DNA of 64,000 nucleotides from Monoplex corrugatus (GCA_030674185.1 CM060312.1:5705028-5769027), one strand, 5' to 3'; positions 42,280 through 53,660 are shown, counted from the stretch's first letter. Numbers and translations are program-made. The notes: a model not told the origin generated them from the sequence alone.

Positions 42280-42835
42280 GCTACTGCTGTTTAAAGCCTA
42301 GCCAACTGCACAGAGCTATAGCCTATATATCAAGACTAAAACCATCTCAAAACGTACCCAAGTACACATATCAATGCATTTGTGCAAACAATCTAAAGAC
42401 GTACACCTGGCGCTAACCACTCCATCCAATTTATCAGTAGGGGGTTTAAGAAAACATACCTGAACACAGATTTAAACACAACTATGCACATTAGAACATA
42501 GAGAAAAACGGACCTAAATTACCTACAACTGCTTCCACATATCACATAATAAAAACAGGCCTAAATTACATAAAACTATTTCTGCATCCCACATTTCCTT
42601 AGAGCCAAAAACGCATTGAATACATGTACCCATTTATTAATCCTGTCATTCTTAATAAAACAAAAACAGGTGAATGAACTGGCAAGGCAGAAAATGATAG
42701 GAAGAGATGACAGAAACTGAAAGCAAAGGAGCAAGGCAGAAACAAAGAGAGTGACAGAAAAGAGGAAATTTCTAGCACAGAAGTTCCAAAAGGTAGGGAT
42801 ACTATTTATACTGAACAAGCCCCAGGCATCCATCC
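42280..42835 (+). repeat. AGCCCAGCC family, near-complete copy
   Basis: It runs from TGTTTAAAGCCTAGCCAACT through CCACTCCATCCAATTTATCA, TTCCTTAGAGCCAAAAACGC, CTGAAAGCAAAGGAGCAAGG and GAAATTTCTAGCACAGAAGT to GGTAGGGATACTATTTATAC. The block CCTAAATTAC-TAAAACT is duplicated at about 42510-42585. Confidence 0.83.
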
Positions 42836-43785
42836 ACATGGGTGATCCACACACACACACACACACACACACAACACCAAATAAACATGTTCAGATCCTG
42901 TAAGCCGTGTCAGAGTTTCATGGATCATAAAAACACAAAAACACGCAGGACGTACATCACTGAAAATGAATTATGCAAACTAAGTAGCGACATAACGCCT
43001 GTGAAGTGAGAGCCAATGTACACAAACAAGCAATGGTGAAAACATTGCTATAACAAAAAATAACCAAACAATAACAAGACCCTCCTCACTGTACATTTTT
43101 CAGGCTTTTCTTTGTGATTGCAACAGATGGAGTGAGTACATGTACACCAACTAGAACTGGTCAAGGGGGACAAGTTAAATGTTTGACACTTCTAGTCTAT
43201 CGCTGTTGGTATCCACCTGTGTCCACCATCTTCCCTCCTCAACTTCATCCCCTGCTACTCTTTCTCTCTATATGTCTTAAATCAGTTATCAATAATTAAA
43301 GCAAAACTACACAACAAGCACATTTTACAAGTTCTGATGGGGAAAAAACAACAACAACAAAAGAGTATTTTATCAGTAATGTTGGTCTCATATGGGGAAG
43401 TGGCATATCTCTGCAAGTTTGTATTCTTCAAGTAAATGAAAACCAACTCCTCCTTCTTCTGATGACCAAACAAAAACGTTTGCCAAAGGAGAAACGTCAA
43501 AACATGGAGGCTACAAAGACAGCAATCATGCAAACAGCCAGCCAAAGCCTGTTTTCAAGACGTTCGCCAGGAATGTTGTGCTGTGGTGAAAGGAAAACAA
43601 ACCTGGATGGCAAATGCTGCATTCCCATCCCAGATCATTTCTACAGCTGGAAACAAGCATTACCAACCTCTCCAGTTACCTGTGCTGGCATGTGCTTCAG
43701 TATCAAATGGCTTGTCCCATGTTCATACATGCACACGTATCTCTGCTCCATGTTTTCAAAAGCTTATACAAAATGTAAATAGTAA
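42836..43785. other. Intron between e1 and e2, unassigned
   Basis: A short (CA)n lies at about 42849-42872. The rest is unique with no convincing frame. Confidence 0.5.
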
Positions 43786-44140
43786 GCAGTTGCCATGGTG
43801 CAGTGGTTAATGCAATGGACTACCCCAACTGGAAGGTTGTGGCTTCAAATCCCTGTCAGTCCCTTCAAAAATCGTATTTTTCAGCTCCAACTGGCTCCTA
43901 CCCATAGTTCAATGAGCTATGGGCTCAATGAGAAGACTCAGACCATGCAATTGAGTCTCATCCATTTCACAGAGGCATCATTGAGTGTGCTGCCCAAATC
44001 TTCTGACTAACACCGCAGATGTCTGTATCTCTTGGGCCTGGTTAATGCCAGGATATACTATGATAGTAAGCATAGAGTAAAGCCCAGATGAGGAATTCCA
44101 TAGCATTGTGATTATCATCCTCATCACCATCATCATCATA
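43786..44140 (+). mobile_element. tRNA-derived SINE (family A), full-length copy
   Basis: The head reads GTTGCCATGGTGCAGTGGTT (A box) and AAGGTTGTGGCTTCAAATCC (B box). The body has CCCTTCAAAAATCGTATTTT, AGCTCCAACTGGCTCCTACC and CTTGGGCCTGGTTAATGCCA, and the tail is (ATC)n at 44110-44140. It matches the minus-strand copy at 5608-5994 block for block. Confidence 0.85.
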
Positions 44141-44194
44141 CTTTAAAACCTGTACCAGCTTCTGTGGCCATTAATGTGGCACAGAAAATAGAAA

Positions 44195-44216
44195 CCCCCC
44201 CCCCCCCCCCCCCCCC
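44195..44216. repeat. Poly(C) tract, 22 bases
   Basis: An uninterrupted run of 22 C, followed by TCCTC and then poly(A). Confidence 0.95.
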
Positions 44217-44659
44217 TCCTCAAAAAAAAAAAAGATGAGCATAAAGGAAAAGTCCCTTAGTGCAATGATCCTTTAAACAAATTTAATGTAAGTATTTATG
44301 TTGAAAGAAGGTATTTCAAAGCATGTTCACACTGTCACTTTTATCATTCAGCTGTTTGTACATCAAATTACATCAGAATCCTGTGGTTCCCATCATGCCA
44401 CAGTCACTAATGCAGGTATAAGAAAACTAGACAAACATATAACTTGTACATGTACTAAAATAAACATACTACAAATATACATGATCTGCATAGGTTGTAT
44501 TTTAACTTTTCCAATCTTTTAAAGTGAACTATTGTATGGAGCGCTCGCTGCAAGATTCTGGCACACATGGCATTCACAGCTGCTATAATGGGATGTTTGC
44601 AAATATGACCTTAAGTCCACTGATATTAGAGTAGACACTTAATGAAAGACAGCTACAAA

Positions 44660-44925
44660 TTGCTGCGTCCGGCAAAAGGTTGTGCAGGCATCGCCATTGC
44701 GCTGGAGAAAGGAACTCAACTGTGATCAGGCAGAAGACAAAAAAAGAAAAACTGCAGAAACGACCACCCTGCCACAGCCATCAGTCTTCATGTGTGGCGG
44801 ATGTGCCAAAGACTGCCGCTCAAGAATGGGCTTACTCAGCCACAATCGACGCTGTTCCACATCCAGCGGAGTCCTCAATCAGGCGCATCCACTGTCTAAT
44901 GAAGCCAACACATCAAAGGTGACTT
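44660..44925 (+). mobile_element. LINE ORF C-terminal zinc-finger fragment
   Basis: The plus strand reads KKRKTAETTTLPQPSVFMCG, then GCAKDCRSRMGLLSHNRRCS, ending TSKVT and a stop. C-x2-C-x6-RMGLLSH-x4-C is the knuckle found at the C-terminus of many invertebrate LINE endonuclease-reverse transcriptases (CxxCGRDCRSRIGLxSHxRxC type). Only this end is present and it belongs to a different family from the [15 protein letters not shown] elements. Confidence 0.65.
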
Positions 44926-45171
44926 AAATGTTTTCCCCTACGTGAGTGAAGTGTTAGCAATACCAACTTCTCTAAGGGCCAACACTATGAGGATAGTACC
45001 CTCTCCCTTTCCCTCTCAGTAAAGGAGGACATGTAATAATGCAGCCGGAAAAACATCTACCCTCTCTCTCATTAAAAAGGGGCATGTAATATTTTACAGC
45101 TGGGAGAACCTCAGCAGTGTGTTCAAGCCAGGGCACAAATCTCAAGAAACATATTCGATCATGTTTTACTT

Positions 45172-45355
45172 TTAACTTTTCACACCCAATCCAACAGCTG
45201 CAAAGACTTAACCCTTTCACTCCCTCACCCTATCCACCAGCTTCCTGCAGGAAGCTGGTGGATAGGGTGAGGGAGTGAAAAGTTTGTTTTTGCTCTGCTG
45301 TCATGGCTGACAATGCGGGATGCTGGCGGACTGGGTTTGGGAGTCAAACGGTTAA
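45172..45355. mobile_element. Composite TTAA-type MITE
   Basis: The inner palindrome is well kept (TTAACCCTTTCACTCCCTC, CCAGCTTCCTGCAGGAAGCT, GAGGGAGTGAAAAG). The outer left end is eroded (TTAACTTTTCACACCCAAT) and the right end is GGGAGTCAAACGGTTAA. Confidence 0.8.
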
Positions 45356-45536
45356 CATTGCACAAATGTTCTCACCATTACATTATCCCATCCCTTACTG
45401 TAGTAAAACCCCATACGTTACTCAAATGTACATAACTGAACAGATCAACCATATCCCCAAAAGCAGACAATAAAAAAGCAGACATAAAATGACCAGACAA
45501 CAAACAACAGGTAACACAGACAGACGATATACTCAC

Positions 45537-45643
45537 TGGGTGCTCGGGACACCAGTCGTAAAGGCCGCAGTACCCTGAATGCTCGCAGGGCTTTGACATC
45601 AAAACCCTTGTGTTCGATAATGGACATGATCTGACTAATGATA
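45537..45643 (-). CDS. Cav1: Cav1 exon e1: end of IS3 and voltage sensor IS4
   Basis: After one base of a split codon the exon reads [20 protein letters not shown] then [15 protein letters not shown] and one base of a Ser codon. [19 protein letters not shown] is the IS4 voltage sensor with K and R gating charges at every third position and is nearly invariant in Cav1. Known Cav1 sequences usually continue LVSGVPSLQVV; here it is LVSRAPSLQVV. The acceptor is TGTGTGTTTCAG and the donor CCCA|GTGAGT. It is the most upstream exon seen. The preceding exon should encode IS1-IS3. Confidence 0.96.
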
Positions 45644-46717
45644 CTGAAACACACAAACACATCAACAATCATAAGTACTGCAAACCATTACTTCAAAAGT
45701 TTCACATACACCATATATGCATACACACACATACACAAAAACACACACACACTCTCTCTCCCCCCCTTTCTCTCTCTCTCATTCTTTCTACCATTATCTG
45801 AGACAGCAAAGACCTTCAATCTCAGTTGAAAAGTCTATCCAGAGCTGCTATGAGACTGAAACTTAAAAAGTAAATATGCAATAGACTCACACTGTTTAGT
45901 GGTTTTTAAGAAAGGCAGTCATTCAGTCATTTCATGCATAATGGTCTGGTGAGCTGTAGTCTCACCAGGACATAGAAGGCGAAGCAAGGAGATACAGCGC
46001 ACTTGACAAGGGCCGGTGTGGCCGAAACGTTGTGCGTTTTTAAAGCGAGTGGTTTTGTCCTATTTGTGTGCGGTGCATTATTTTTGTATATATATTTTTC
46101 AAGAAAAATGAGAGTCATTTAGTTGCTCGGGAGAAATGTTTTCTTTCTTTTAGACAGAAGTAATGAAATCATATCCTGGTACATGAATCTCTACCAAACT
46201 AGACTTATCTTTTGCTTGTGGAAATCTTTATCTCTTATGTGGATCATGAGCAAAGTGCATAAATTTTAGAGCAGCTCATTGAATATTTCTGTGAAACTGT
46301 TTGACGCTCAAGGCCTCAAGCACAACCAACTGTTTTACGCTGAGCCAAGTTATAGGGTCTTAAATCTATTTCATCTGTAATTGAAAAGGACATAGGCCTA
46401 ATGAATCTGATTGCATTAATATGGCATCTTGGCCTACACATGCATAGACCAAATGCTTTCTTTATTCAGAACTTGGGAAGTTTCCAGTTTGTATAAATGC
46501 TGCTGTCTGTTGTGTAAGATACTGGACGAGACTTAGCCAAATGGATGAACACAAGACTGCTATATTCATGGCCTATACATTACTGAGGAAGACGGATGAA
46601 AAAGGCAAAACTGGCAGAGTGACAAATAATTCTATAATACTATAGTTAATGGCTTTTCATTCATTTGGGAAAGTCTGGATGTAGGGTATTCATGGTGTAT
46701 GGCGTTCTACGTTGTCT
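45644..46717. other. Start of the upstream intron, including a diverged GGCCGAAA-type repeat
   Basis: At about 45990-46070 GCGCACTTGACAAGGGCCGG is followed by TGTGGCCGAAACGTTGTGCG, resembling the CTTGACAAAGGCC-x-TTGGCCGAAA core of the elements at 1660 and 25195. The remainder is unique with no coding sequence. Confidence 0.5.
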
Positions 46718-46918
46718 TTAACCCTTTGATTCCTGCACCCTATCCACCATCTGCAAAAACTTAACCCTTCATTGTCAACCATGCTAGCAAAGCAAAAACT
46801 TAACCCTCTGACTCCCTCATCCTATCTACCAACTTCCTGTATGAAGCTGGTGAATGGTGTGAGGAAGTCAAAGGGTTAAGTTTTTGCAACTGGTGAATAG
46901 AGAGCGGGAGTCAATGAA
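46718..46918. mobile_element. Composite TTAA-type MITE, eroded
   Basis: It starts TTAACCCTTTGATTCCTGC and holds the inner pair TTAACCCTCTGACTCCCTC and GAGGAAGTCAAAGGGTTAA. The right outer end is damaged (GCGGGAGTCAATGAACTGAA). An extra CTTAACCCTTCATTGTCAAC block suggests a further internal duplication. Confidence 0.75.
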
Positions 46919-47671
46919 CTGAATATGGCGTTTAAAAGACACAGATGTGCCATCCCAGTGAGTCAACATTATTCAGTGTTATTAAACTCCACTGTTTCAT
47001 TTACAGTGTATTGTGTATACAACTATGTCCAAGTTATACATTATTAATCTATGGTTACCTGGCAGAAAGGTGTATCTGCCTTCTTTATTCCTTCCGTGAC
47101 ATGGCATTCTGGCAGGCAACCCTCAATTTCTACAACTGTTTCACATTTCAGGTACATTTTCTAACCTGCTTACAATGTATCAAAATTAAGCTGCACCATG
47201 TTCATTTTCATATTCTCTCTCTCATTCCAAAAAAATACTGATGTGATACAAAGACAGATATGCACAGCTGTACCTCTCTCTCTCTCTCTCTCTCACTCCA
47301 GCCATACAGATGCAGATGAGATAGAGACAGACAAATAGATCACGTCAGCTGACGGACAGAAAGAGAAAAAGATCTCTTGATTAGAAACATGACTCAAAAT
47401 AAACATTTCTTTGTTTTGTTTAGTTTTGCTTTCATTGTTGCCTTTTGCACAAACGCCTAAAATAATAGTGTTCAGTGAATCTTGTGCCTGGTATGATTGA
47501 CTGATAATGTATTTCAAATAACGCACAGTCACCACCACAGTGACTGTGTTATTACTGCAGCACTGCAAACAGGGACTACATCACCATCTTGTGAATGAAA
47601 CACCCTATCTCATCCCAAACAATTTAGATCGTCTGCAATCTAGAAATGACAAATTTTCTGCATTGGGCAAT
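46919..47671. other. Upstream intron, unassigned
   Basis: A short (CT)n lies at 47275-47295. No coding sequence is recognised. Confidence 0.5.
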
Positions 47672-47672
47672 A

Positions 47673-47769
<97 letters not shown>

Positions 47770-47979
47770 TGCGCGCGTGCGTGCGTGCATGCGTGTGTGC
47801 GTGTGTGTGCGCGTGTGTGTGCGTGTGTGTGCGCGTGTGTGTGTGTGTGGTGTGTGTGTGTGTGCACACGTGCATGCGTATGTGTGCACGTGTGTGAATG
47901 CATGTGTGTGCGCACGTTCGTGTGTGTGTGTGTGTGCGCACGTTCGTTGTGTGTGTTGTGTGTGTGTGTGTGTGTGTGT

Positions 47980-48011
<32 letters not shown>

Positions 48012-48093
48012 TGCATGCGAGTGTGTGTGTGCATGCATGCATGTGTACGCGTGTATGTGCGTGCGTGCGTGCATGCATGCATGTGTGTGTATA
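47672..48093. repeat. (TG)n/(GCGT)n/(GCAT)n compound microsatellite
   Basis: A TG run of about 95 bases leads into mixed GCGC, TGCG, GCAT and TG tracts. All frames stay open, giving long Cys-Val or His-Thr shadows. Confidence 0.93.
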
Positions 48094-48494
48094 GATGTGC
48101 ACATGAGGGAGCAAGCACTCAAAGTGTGCACACACCCATAATGCACAAGGGGTAACACAATAATTTAAATATATAGATATAAGACAAACTGTGACAGTGA
48201 CAGAAAAATGAGACGAATCCAGTGTAAAGGTGAGTTCGGAGTTTGTTCCACAGGGATTCATCACGCTTGGGCAATTCCATATGCGCTCCACTCAAATCTG
48301 CCAGCACTTATCTAGCAGACTCCTTAAGCCTGAGCAAAACCCTATGCGCCGGCAAGGTTTTGGAACAGGGAGGGTTAGGGCAGAAGGAGAGGGAGGAGGA
48401 AGAAGTTTACAAAACACTAAGCTAACACTACCACTGTACCAGTACCAGTATGACTGAAGCATAAAGATGGGCAGCTAACACAACAGGCCAGTTT
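48094..48494. other. Upstream intron, possible repeat
   Basis: The minus strand at about 48230-48365 reads GCATAGGGTTTTGCTCAGGC, AGGAGTCTGCTAGATAAGTG and GGCAGATTTGAGTGGAGCGC. It looks like part of a dispersed repeat but has no second copy here. No gene is called. Confidence 0.35.
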
Positions 48495-49110
48495 TTAACC
48501 CTTTGACTCCTGCACCCTACCTCACTAACTGCAAAAACTTTATCCTTTGACTCCCTCACCCTATCCACCAGCTTCCTCCTGCAGGAAGCTGGTGGATAGG
48601 GTGAGGGAGTCAAAGGGTTATGTTTTGACTTTGTTAGCAGGGTTGACAATGCAGGATGCTGGTGGACAGGGTGCGGGAGTCAAAGGGTTATGTTTTGGCT
48701 TTGTTAGCAGAGCTGACAATGCAGGCTGGTGGTAGAGAGGTTGCGGAAGTCAAAGGGTTAAGTTTTTGCTATGCTAGCATGGTTCACATTGCAGGATGCT
48801 GGTGGACAGGGTGCGGAAGTCAAAGGGTTAAGCTTCTGCTTTGTTAGGAGGGTTGACAATGCAGGATGCTGGTGGACAGGGTGTGGAAGTCAAAGGGTTA
48901 GATTTTTGCTTTGCAAGCATGGTTGACAGTGCAAGTTGCTTGTGACCAGGGTGAGGGAGCCAAAGCGGAATGTTTTGGCTTTGTTAGCAGGGTTGACAAT
49001 GCAGGATGCTGGTGGAGAGGATGCGGAAGTCAAAGGGTTAAGTTTTTGCTTTGCTAGCATGGTTGACATTGCAGGATGCTGGTGGACAGGGTGTGGGAGT
49101 CAAAGGGAGT
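48495..49110. repeat. TTAA-type MITE with tandemly expanded right half
   Basis: It begins as a normal composite MITE (TTAACCCTTTGACTCCTGC, palindrome at 48542-48621). After the palindrome the block GTCAAAGGGTTA-GTTTTTGCTTTG, TTGACAATGCAGGATGCTGG, TGGACAGGGTGCGGGA repeats about seven times at roughly 60 bp spacing with substitutions. It ends GGGAGTCAAAGGGAG at 49110. Confidence 0.87.
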
Positions 49111-49114
49111 TCTG

Positions 49115-49262
49115 ACTGGGATTGAACTAGAGATATCAGATGTCCAATACATCGTTGTTCTATCAAAATCACCAACCATGCAATAAAAAAACATGGCTTG
49201 CCCAAGCGTTGAACCCATAACCCAGCATTATGAGCATGGCACTCCAACTATTGAGCTAATGG
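49115..49262 (-). repeat. Two tRNA-like pseudogene segments
   Basis: On the minus strand 49262-49190 reads CCATTAGCTCAATAGTTGGA, GTGCCATGCTCATAATGCTG and GGTTATGGGTTCAACGC, with A-box, a CAT anticodon-like CTCATAAT and a B-box, recalling an elongator tRNA-Met. The acceptor stem does not pair, so it is not functional. A second B-box-like piece (ATCTCTAGTTCAATCCCAGT) lies at about 49125-49145. They may be heads of SINEs. Confidence 0.5.
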
Positions 49263-49889
49263 ACTACAAAGGTCTGTGAGTGTTGACCATGACATGCATG
49301 GACAGAAGACACAGGGAGATAGGTAGGCAGACTGGATATGCAGGCGGTGACAAACAAAAAAAAACAAAAAAAGAAAAAAGAAAAAAAAAAGGTGGGGAAT
49401 ACAATCATTCATTAAACAGAGAGTATATGTACATATTGATTACTGTGCAGAAATAAAAGCATGTGCATGCAAAATACATGTGTGGAATAAAGGGAGATAT
49501 AGAGATAGACAGGAGGAGAGATGAGACAGAGGAGACAGACACTGAGGCTGTATCAGAGAGAAAAAAGACGGCATTACAGCTGTTCAATATTGATAAGCAA
49601 TGTGTATGTGCATATTATATCAGAGTAGAGGTATGTGTGCAATACATGCATTGGGATGAGGAGGGGGGGGGGGGGAGTAAAAGTGCACTTAAACTTGAGG
49701 CAAGAGAGAAGGTAGATGGAGAGACAGAGTCTGAATGAAAGAAAGAGAGAGAGAGAGAGAGAGAGGGAGAGAGCAGTTAGTCTACATAATGAGACAAGTT
49801 TTACATTTCAGTTTCTGAAGATATGGCCTCTTTGTACACAGAATGGAGTCCATATATACTGATGGTGATGCCAATGCATTCTTGTTATC
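49263..49889. other. Upstream intron, simple repeats
   Basis: Poly(A)-rich stretch at 49350-49392, GA-rich stretches at 49500-49560 and 49738-49775, and a run of 11 G near 49664-49676. No gene is called. Confidence 0.5.
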
Positions 49890-50340
49890 ACAGCAATGTA
49901 TCATCATCATCTTTAAACTTCCTCCCTTTCTTCTGAACATGATAGGAATTGGAGCGGTGGGAAGTGAGCCACTTTAATGACTGTTTCTTTAATTGTCTCA
50001 TAACTTCTAACTCAGGTCTTCTTCTCAATGGTAAATATCCAACTGAAGCTGTCACCCGATTTTTTAATCTGTTTAGCACAGTCTCTGCAAGGAGTGTGGG
50101 ACCCACCTTGCTATAACATGTCTTCATTCAAACTTTTCTTCTTACAATCACATAAACTGTCCTTGAACTAATACCAATGTCATGAATGATCTATTCATTT
50201 GTTATTAGTATGTCTTCACGAAATTTCTCCAACTTTTTGCACACTTTTCTCCTCAGTAGCTTCAACTGGCTTCCCCAAACTACCCTTGCCTTTAACATCA
50301 TTTCGGCCATCTTCAAAGAATGACACCCACCCTAATGTGA
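49890..50340 (-). mobile_element. Mariner/Tc1-like transposase relic
   Basis: Across several frame breaks the minus strand reads RNDVKGKGSLGKPVEATEEK, then DIGISSRTVYVIV, then HVIARWVPHSLQRLC. This is the order of the second helix-turn-helix part of mariner-type transposases (GRP-x-EAT, LGISxGTVxxI, xxARWVPRxLT). The catalytic domain is not recognised; a later frame (LPLRRRPELEVMRQLKKQSL) is unassigned. It is heavily mutated. Confidence 0.55.
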
Positions 50341-51305
50341 CCTATAAATTGCAGCCTGAAGTGTTGATAAAATAAATGAAATACAGTCATTTGCTCATTA
50401 TGTTTTGTCTATTTGTTGTTTCACAAAGAATGCAAAAAACAAATCAAATCATGAAAAAAAAAAAAAACACCACATGCAAACGGCAAAAAAGATTAGTCTC
50501 ACATACACTTTGTAGCATTTTTAATGTATTTGCACCAGCACTTTCTTCATAAAATTCAATTTTAATAAAAACTCACTGTTCTTCAAGGCTAAAAAAACAT
50601 GGCCATAATGCTTGGAATGACAAGCATGTAATTTTGTAATTAAATAACGGAATAATTGGGCCAATATTTAGATAATGGAATAATAGTTTCAAAGTACTGC
50701 CACAAAAACTTTTAAGACATTTCTGCTATTAACTGAATAACCCTTCATACTATGAGGACGCATGAGGTCAGTCTGTACAACTACATATGTGAACAGGAGG
50801 GGGGGGGAGAGAGAGGGGGAGGGAGGGAGAGAAAGAGAAAGAGAGAGAGAATACAGTTATTCATTAAGAACCCCGTATACATATGTGCATATCATGTGGG
50901 TGTACTTGTCTGCGTGGGCACAAAACACACAAGCAAGGAAAGATGAGAGAAAGAGAGGGGGGAGGGGGATAGATAGACAGACAGACAGCGGCAGAGAGAC
51001 TGTGAGACAAAGAGACAGAGAGAGACACAGAGAGAGGCAGCAGAGAGCACAAGAAGCTTTTGGCGAATGTACCCACGAGCAATTTGTGAGCACTGACAGA
51101 CAAGAGCATCGGCCTGACTATGGGACCTTGTGGGAAAAGCTGGTGGGGGTGGGGGGAAAAGAGAAAATCCTACAGTGGTGGAGAGATAAAGCAACACATT
51201 AATCCTTACAGACCTGCACTCCCGCCAGCAGACCAGTTGCTCAGCCATGCATTACAGAGTGCAGCAGACTGAGAAGGCAAGCTGACAGAGCCCCATGGAA
51301 GGTTT
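50341..51305. other. Upstream intron, unassigned
   Basis: A purine-rich region (GA/GGGA) lies at 50790-50850 and 50940-51040. No coding sequence is recognised. Confidence 0.5.
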
Positions 51306-51321
51306 GGGGGGGGGGGGGGGG
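51306..51321. repeat. Poly(G) tract, 16 bases
   Basis: An uninterrupted run of 16 G between GGTTT and ATTGCTGAGG. Confidence 0.95.
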
Positions 51322-51404
51322 ATTGCTGAGGTTCCCTTCTTCACTCACTCACTCACTCATTTATTTGTTGGCTGGTCACTCACTCACTCCTAGTCGGTCT
51401 GAAC

Positions 51405-51462
51405 CTAATTATCAATCCTAAGAAAAAGTAGGTAAGACTTTATCAAACACATACAAGTGACG
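51405..51462 (+). repeat. AGCCCAGCC family, short internal fragment
   Basis: AATTATCAATCCTAAGAAAA and TAGGTAAGACTTTATCAAAC match the AATTACCAATCCTAAGAGAAAGTATGTTAGACTCTTATC block of longer copies. An (TCAC)n stretch precedes it. Confidence 0.65.
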
Positions 51463-51784
51463 ATTGTGAATCAATCCTTCACTTTACTCCCTGTACAAGA
51501 AAGAAAGGAGAGTCTGCAGACAGAGACTCATTACAATATGATACGATTATAAACTTTATTCCCCAGTGTGTATGTATATTCAGGTGTTTGTTTTCAATCT
51601 AGCTTTTGCTGCATAGCAGACTAGAGTAACATTAATTCTAATAACTGAATATTGAATATTTAAACCTTCGTCGGTTTTTTCTCCCATCTTTTCCATGCTA
51701 TGTTTCCGCCTTTCTCTTCTTCTTTTTTCTTTTTCTTCCTTTCCTTTCTTTTTAAATACATATATATATATATGCATGTTGTTC

Positions 51785-52115
<331 letters not shown>

Positions 52116-52369
52116 GCTTTATAATCCACATACTCTTCAGTGGATTACCATTCCATGTAGGTGGTGAGACTCCTTTCGGGAGTGGAAGTGTACATCAAGT
52201 ATTTCCACAGGTCATCAAACACCGACATCGCTTCCAAGATCTTTGATGTATGTGTTCAAAGTTCAAAGGGTTTCAGATACTAGCAGGTCTGCGTATATGT
52301 TACCCTGAGAGATCTGATTTTTTGTTCCCTTCTGCTTAGGTAGTACGCAGTGCTATCATCCTTATCCTT
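52116..52369. other. Upstream intron, unassigned
   Basis: No feature recognised. Confidence 0.4.
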
Positions 52370-52710
52370 TGTATGCTTACATGTTCTAAGTAATCTTGCT
52401 AATATGCTTACATGTTCTAAGTAATCTTGCTATCATCCTTATCCTTTGTATGCTTACATGTTCTAAGTAATCTTGCTATCATCCTTATCCTTTGTATGCT
52501 TACATGTTCTAAGTAATCTTGCTATTATCCTTATCCTTTGTATGCTTACATGTTCTAAGTAATTTTGCTATCATCCTTATCCTTTGTATGCTTACATGTT
52601 CTAAGTAATCTTGCTATCATCCTTATCCTTTGTATGCTTACATGTTCTAAGCAATCTTGCTATCATCCTTATCCTTTGTATGCTTACATGTTCTAAGCAA
52701 TCTTCTCGCC
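52370..52710. repeat. 46 bp minisatellite, about 7 copies
   Basis: The unit GTATGCTTACATGTTCTAAG plus TAATCTTGCTATCATCCTTA plus TCCTTT repeats every 46 bp. The second unit is shortened to about 29 bp. Confidence 0.93.
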
Positions 52711-52954
52711 TCTGTATTATTCAGTCAATACCCTCTACCATACCAACTGTTCTATTTGTTATTTTTGTTTAAGTAGATCTTTCTCATACAAATAGTATGT
52801 TGTTTAAGACCGCCATCAAATACGCTCAGTGCTTCGTACAAACAAGGTTTCATCAGGATGCGTTGCATGCATATGTTTCTTCAAAATCACAATCCCACAC
52901 TAATTCTGACTTTCATCCTTACCATGTACAGGTACCATGGCTCTGTGTCGTGTG

Positions 52955-52967
52955 TGTGTGTGTGTGT

Positions 52968-53003
<36 letters not shown>

Positions 53004-53096
53004 GTTGTGTTTGTTGTTGTGTTGTGTTGTGTTGTGTGTTTGTGTTGTGTTGTGTTGTGTTGTGTTGTGTTGTGTTGTGTTGTGTTGTGTGTGTTG

Positions 53097-53132
<36 letters not shown>

Positions 53133-53290
53133 TGTGCGCACGCGTGTGTGTGGCGCGCGTGCGTGCATGCGATGTGTATTTCTCTGTGTGTGTGTGAAAC
53201 AGACAGAGAAAGGGAGGGAGGGAGTGAGCAAGTGAGAGAGAGAGACAGAGAGAGGGAGAGAGAGAATACACAGACACATACAGACAGAAA

Positions 53291-53360
<70 letters not shown>
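52955..53360. repeat. (TG)n, (TGTTG)n and (GA)n microsatellite block
   Basis: TG runs flank a (TTGTG)n stretch at about 53003-53095, followed by TG, GCGC-rich spacer and (GA)n at 53290-53360. The long Cys-Val frames are shadows. Confidence 0.93.
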
Positions 53361-53361
<1 letters not shown>

Positions 53362-53660
53362 TATGTGAGTGTAGATGCTTGCACTTCAAAAGCATGTGCA
53401 TTTGGGCATGTAGGACAGGCCATAGTCAGAAGCCAGAATATTTGACACTACAGAATGTTATTTTGCACTTTTTAGTAGGCATTTGCAAAAGTAAAAAAAG
53501 TGTAATTGTTTGTAATCTAACAACAACAACAACAAAGTAATGTCATAATTACAGAGCAGATCAACACAATATAACATTTCTGACAGTCATCTCTTATTCA
53601 TATCACAGAAAGACTTCAGCATTTTCAGAACCTTTATCATTTGTCACTCATACATTATCC
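53361..53660. other. Upstream intron, unassigned
   Basis: No feature recognised. Confidence 0.4.

Noticed and set aside
44680..44927. Stand-alone zinc-finger protein gene
   Set aside because: The single CxxC...HxxxxC knuckle at the end of a short frame fits the C-terminus of invertebrate LINE proteins better than a host gene.
47540..48291. Long Cys-Val and His-Thr frames, here and at every (TG)n/(CA)n tract
   Set aside because: Alternating dinucleotide repeats have no stop codons; the frames exist on both strands and differ between tracts only by length.
49190..49262. Functional tRNA-Met gene
   Set aside because: A and B boxes and a CAT anticodon-like triplet are present but the acceptor stem does not pair; it is a pseudogene or SINE head.
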